Assembly: GCA_041664945.1 (NCBI GenBank)
Contig: JBAYJY010000223.1
Span: 1 to 6,633 of the forward strand
Direction of reading: 5' to 3'
Origin: JBAYJY01 sp041664945
Lineage (GTDB): Bacteria; UBP15; UBA6099
DNA length: 6,633 nt
The position numbers and the translations under genes were made by a program. A model generated the notes under the pieces. The model was not told where the DNA came from and did not search any database. It saw only the letters and a program-made list of their open reading frames with translations. Below, in pieces: positions 4,363-6,633 of the stretch (position 1 is the stretch's first letter; each line of letters begins with the position of its first letter).

Positions 4363-6633
4363 TCACTTGGAAATGCGCAGCGTCATCGCCCTGTCGGTTT
4401 TTACCCAGAATCCCATTCCCTTCGGGATCGTCTCTTGAAGCGCAATTCTTGTATAGCTTCCTGAGCCGTTGTTGTCGCCTGAAGAGTACTTGAATGCCGA
4501 GATGTATTTTTGAGCTTCCGCAGCATCCAGGTCGATGAACGTCGCGCCGTCGATCGATACCTTCACAGACCCTTTGGTCCAGAAAATATCCGCATCGAAC
4601 GGATTGCCAACAAGGTTCCAGCCGGCTCCCAGTTGGATATCCTGAATCGGCAAAGGATTGAGAACGCCTTCCAGATTTGCGGAGCCTTCCTCTTCGGAAT
4701 AATACCAAAGGCCGCGTGCGGAAATGTTGCCTGCAATAGCGCCGACAGGCACCTCCAAATAATCCTTGCTGATAAGCGCGTACATTGAAGCCGCTCTTCC
4801 AACAGGATTCGCGCCGGGCACGGTCAATGACGCCTGAGCGCCGGCGGAGACAGGAAGCGATATCAGATTCCAACCTTTGCTAAGCGAGAAATTAAGCCGA
4901 CTCCCGCTTCCGCCGCCCGCGTATGGCGCTGCCGATACCCTCGTCGAGCACGGACTCTCGTTCGAGGCGTCTATACCGTTGATGTTTACACAAGCCGTGC
5001 CGTTATATTCGCACGCGGGATTGGTGTTGCAGGTCAGGTCAGACAACTGCGAACAAACCTTATAGCAAGTGTTCAGGCCGGAGCGGACATTTTTGTCTAT
5101 CGCTGTCACGCAATACCAATAAACCCTGTCGTTCGCGAGGCCCGAATCAGTAAAGCTCGATTCGGTCAATGTGGAATTATTGACCTTCGTCAACTTACCT
5201 TCCTTGGAGTCGGAGCGGTAAACGTTGTAGCCGGCTATGTCGAGATCTCCGCTTCTTCCCCAAGAGAGAAGCACGGATTGGCTGCTGGGAACTGTGGTTA
5301 GGCCGGTCGGCCGCTGCGGCACGGAGAGGTCTTCGCCGGAGACTCCGCAAGTGATGACATTCGAGCTTTCGCCGCCGTCTTTCGCTTTTGTGATCAGCAG
5401 GTAACAGTATTTCTGTCCGCCGACCAGGCTGGTGTCCGTGTAAGCTGTCGCGCGCAGCATTTCAATATTGTTCGGCGTCTCCGGAACCGGATCGATAACG
5501 CTCCAGTTGTTCTCGTCGGCGGAGCGGTAAATCATGAAACCTGAAATGTCCGGATTGTTCAACAGATTCGAGCCGTTCCACGTTAAGAATAGCGAGTTCT
5601 TGTTCGACGTGTCGCTTCTGGCGCAGAAAGCGGTTGCCGCGTCCGGCGGATTTGTCGCCGCCGTGCCGAAGTTCGCCGTGGATTTGTCGCTTTCATTCCC
5701 GTTCACATCGAACGCCGAGATTTTGTAATAATAGCGCTTATTGAGCAGGACGCTGATGTCGAAATAACAAGCTTTCGTCGGCGCCTCAACGTCGCAATAG
5801 CAAGGCGCCTTTCCGGCTACTGTGCAGTAACTGAGCTGCGTCTTGTCGCTGAGTATTGCAACCTTCAGTTTGTAATCGCCGCTGGGCTTTTCGTCGCGAT
5901 AGATGTTATAGCCCATCAGGTCGAGGTTCGGGTCAGCGGCCGCGTTTTCTGTGAACTTAACCACAATGCCGTTTGAGCCAATAGCCGAGGCTACATCCGG
6001 TTTAGCCGGAACGCTCGGTTTAATGGTATCCGCCTGCTTTTTGAGCGAAGCCGACATCGAGTGAGACTGGTCCAACGGAAGCGAGTTGCCCTTGGAGTCA
6101 ACCGCCACCACCGAATACCAGAATCTGGAGCCCGAGCAGAGCAACGCGTCCTCCGGTTGGGTTCCGTTGTCTATCGTGGTGCAAACATTCTGAGTGATGG
6201 TTCCGGCCGGATATCCTGAGTTGACTGAAGGCGGACAAGCCTGTGTGGCGGTCTTGGTTGCGATCAGTTCGTAGTCGCCGAACTGGCTGAAATTCGGAGC
6301 GACCGGAGTGCACGGACATTCAGTATCGAGAGAATTAATAATGCCGTCTTTGTCGCAGTCTCCGAGCGGGTCTGCCGTCGGGTTGCATGTGCAGCCGGCC
6401 ATCTTGGGCTGCCCGCTTCGATAGATGCGATATTCGGCGGCATCAAAGTCGGGCACGCGCGACCAGAACAGTTGCACATTACCAACCGGCAGATTGCTCC
6501 TGTCGTCCACGATGCCATCGCTGTCGTTATCCGTTCCGTCGGTCATCAAGTCGGTCGTTTCTTTGGAATCATAACCGGACCGGGTCCAGAGTTGAGCGGG
6601 GTAGCCGGGCGGCGTATCGTCGAGCACGACAGG
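4363..6633 (-). CDS. Large secreted FN3-domain protein with Ca-binding motifs and GWNL C-terminal domain, 5'-truncated
   Basis: The C-terminal 756 residues of a longer protein; the frame is open to the right edge, so signal peptide and start are missing. Numbering from the GTG at 6627, a thrombospondin type 3-like calcium loop lies at 33-41 (DxDxDGxxD) and a second at 90-101 (DCDKDGIINSLD), inside the first FN3-like unit. Four FN3-like units follow each other at about 47-195, 206-318, 325-428 and 436-525, each with a (G/E)Y/FxIYR-type strand (YRIYRS 66-71, GYNIYR, GFMIYRS, GYNVYRS). The first, second and fourth carry cysteine-rich insertions or extensions; all 22 cysteines lie between 79 and 560. 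A GGGSGS linker (571-576) leads to a C-terminal beta-rich domain with two GWNL motifs (585-588 and 669-672) and the ending GFWVKTDRAMTLRISK. This is a surface or secreted adhesion/binding protein by architecture; no catalytic domain is visible. The partner is unknown. It ends just before a strong terminator. Confidence 0.87.
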   Translation of the reverse strand, partial: PVVLDDTPPGYPAQLWTRSGYDSKETTDLMTDGTDNDSDGIVDDRSNLPVGNVQLFWSRVPDFDAAEYRIYRSGQPKMAGCTCNPTADPLGDCDKDGIINSLDTECPCTPVAPNFSQFGDYELIATKTATQACPPSVNSGYPAGTITQNVCTTIDNGTQPEDALLCSGSRFWYSVVAVDSKGNSLPLDQSHSMSASLKKQADTIKPSVPAKPDVASAIGSNGIVVKFTENAAADPNLDLMGYNIYRDEKPSGDYKLKVAILSDKTQLSYCTVAGKAPCYCDVEAPTKACYFDISVLLNKRYYYKISAFDVNGNESDKSTANFGTAATNPPDAATAFCARSDTSNKNSLFLTWNGSNLLNNPDISGFMIYRSADENNWSVIDPVPETPNNIEMLRATAYTDTSLVGGQKYCYLLITKAKDGGESSNVITCGVSGEDLSVPQRPTGLTTVPSSQSVLLSWGRSGDLDIAGYNVYRSDSKEGKLTKVNNSTLTESSFTDSGLANDRVYWYCVTAIDKNVRSGLNTCYKVCSQLSDLTCNTNPACEYNGTACVNINGIDASNESPCSTRVSAAPYAGGGSGSRLNFSLSKGWNLISLPVSAGAQASLTVPGANPVGRAASMYALISKDYLEVPVGAIAGNISARGLWYYSEEEGSANLEGVLNPLPIQDIQLGAGWNLVGNPFDADIFWTKGSVKVSIDGATFIDLDAAEAQKYISAFKYSSGDNNGSGSYTRIALQETIPKGMGFWVKTDRAMTLRISK

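Noticed and set aside
4358..4873. Arg/Cys-rich minus-strand frame overlapping the end of the FN3 gene
   Set aside because: Shadow frame of the GWNL domain coding sequence; no motifs.
5130..6480. Repeated blocks in the FN3 gene considered as DNA-level repeats
   Set aside because: Similarity between units is only at the protein level; the DNA copies are diverged and reflect old domain duplication.

Overview
The window looks like ordinary chromosomal DNA from a Gram-negative (diderm) bacterium of moderate GC content. The case for an outer membrane rests on a lipid A-type (LpxL/HtrB-like) acyltransferase and on a large secreted fibronectin type III protein rich in cysteine. Nothing here fixes the phylum. 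Multi-FN3 secreted proteins with a C-terminal GWNL-type domain, and zinc-ribbon/TPR membrane proteins, occur in deltaproteobacteria-like lineages and in candidate phyla such as Riflebacteria or Wallbacteria; that placement is inference. I see no phage, insertion sequence, CRISPR array, tRNA or rRNA.

Left part, plus strand (1-2732). A 5'-truncated metallo-beta-lactamase-fold hydrolase ends at 656. After 33 nt comes an exported serine hydrolase of the alpha/beta (dienelactone hydrolase / S9-like) type, 690-1637. A leader of roughly 140-220 nt with inverted repeats then precedes an LpxL/HtrB-like acyltransferase that ends at 2732. The first two genes could share a transcript. The third has a poorly defined start and probably its own leader.

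Right part, minus strand (2803-6633). A large FN3 protein enters from the right edge without its N-terminus and stops at 4363. A strong intrinsic terminator lies about 20 nt downstream. Next on the same strand is a zinc-ribbon/transmembrane/TPR protein (4155-2803), which therefore probably has its own promoter. It converges on the acyltransferase gene, and a UUCG-capped hairpin sits between the two stop codons.

The five genes do not form a recognisable pathway. Four of them plausibly act at or beyond the inner membrane (exported hydrolase, membrane-associated acyltransferase, membrane-anchored TPR protein, secreted FN3 protein), but that is a loose theme and not a system. No strong evidence for a new defence, mobile or biosynthetic system was found. 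The points most worth following up are the start and leader of the acyltransferase, the acidic insertion in the MBL hydrolase, and the domain architectures of the two minus-strand proteins.
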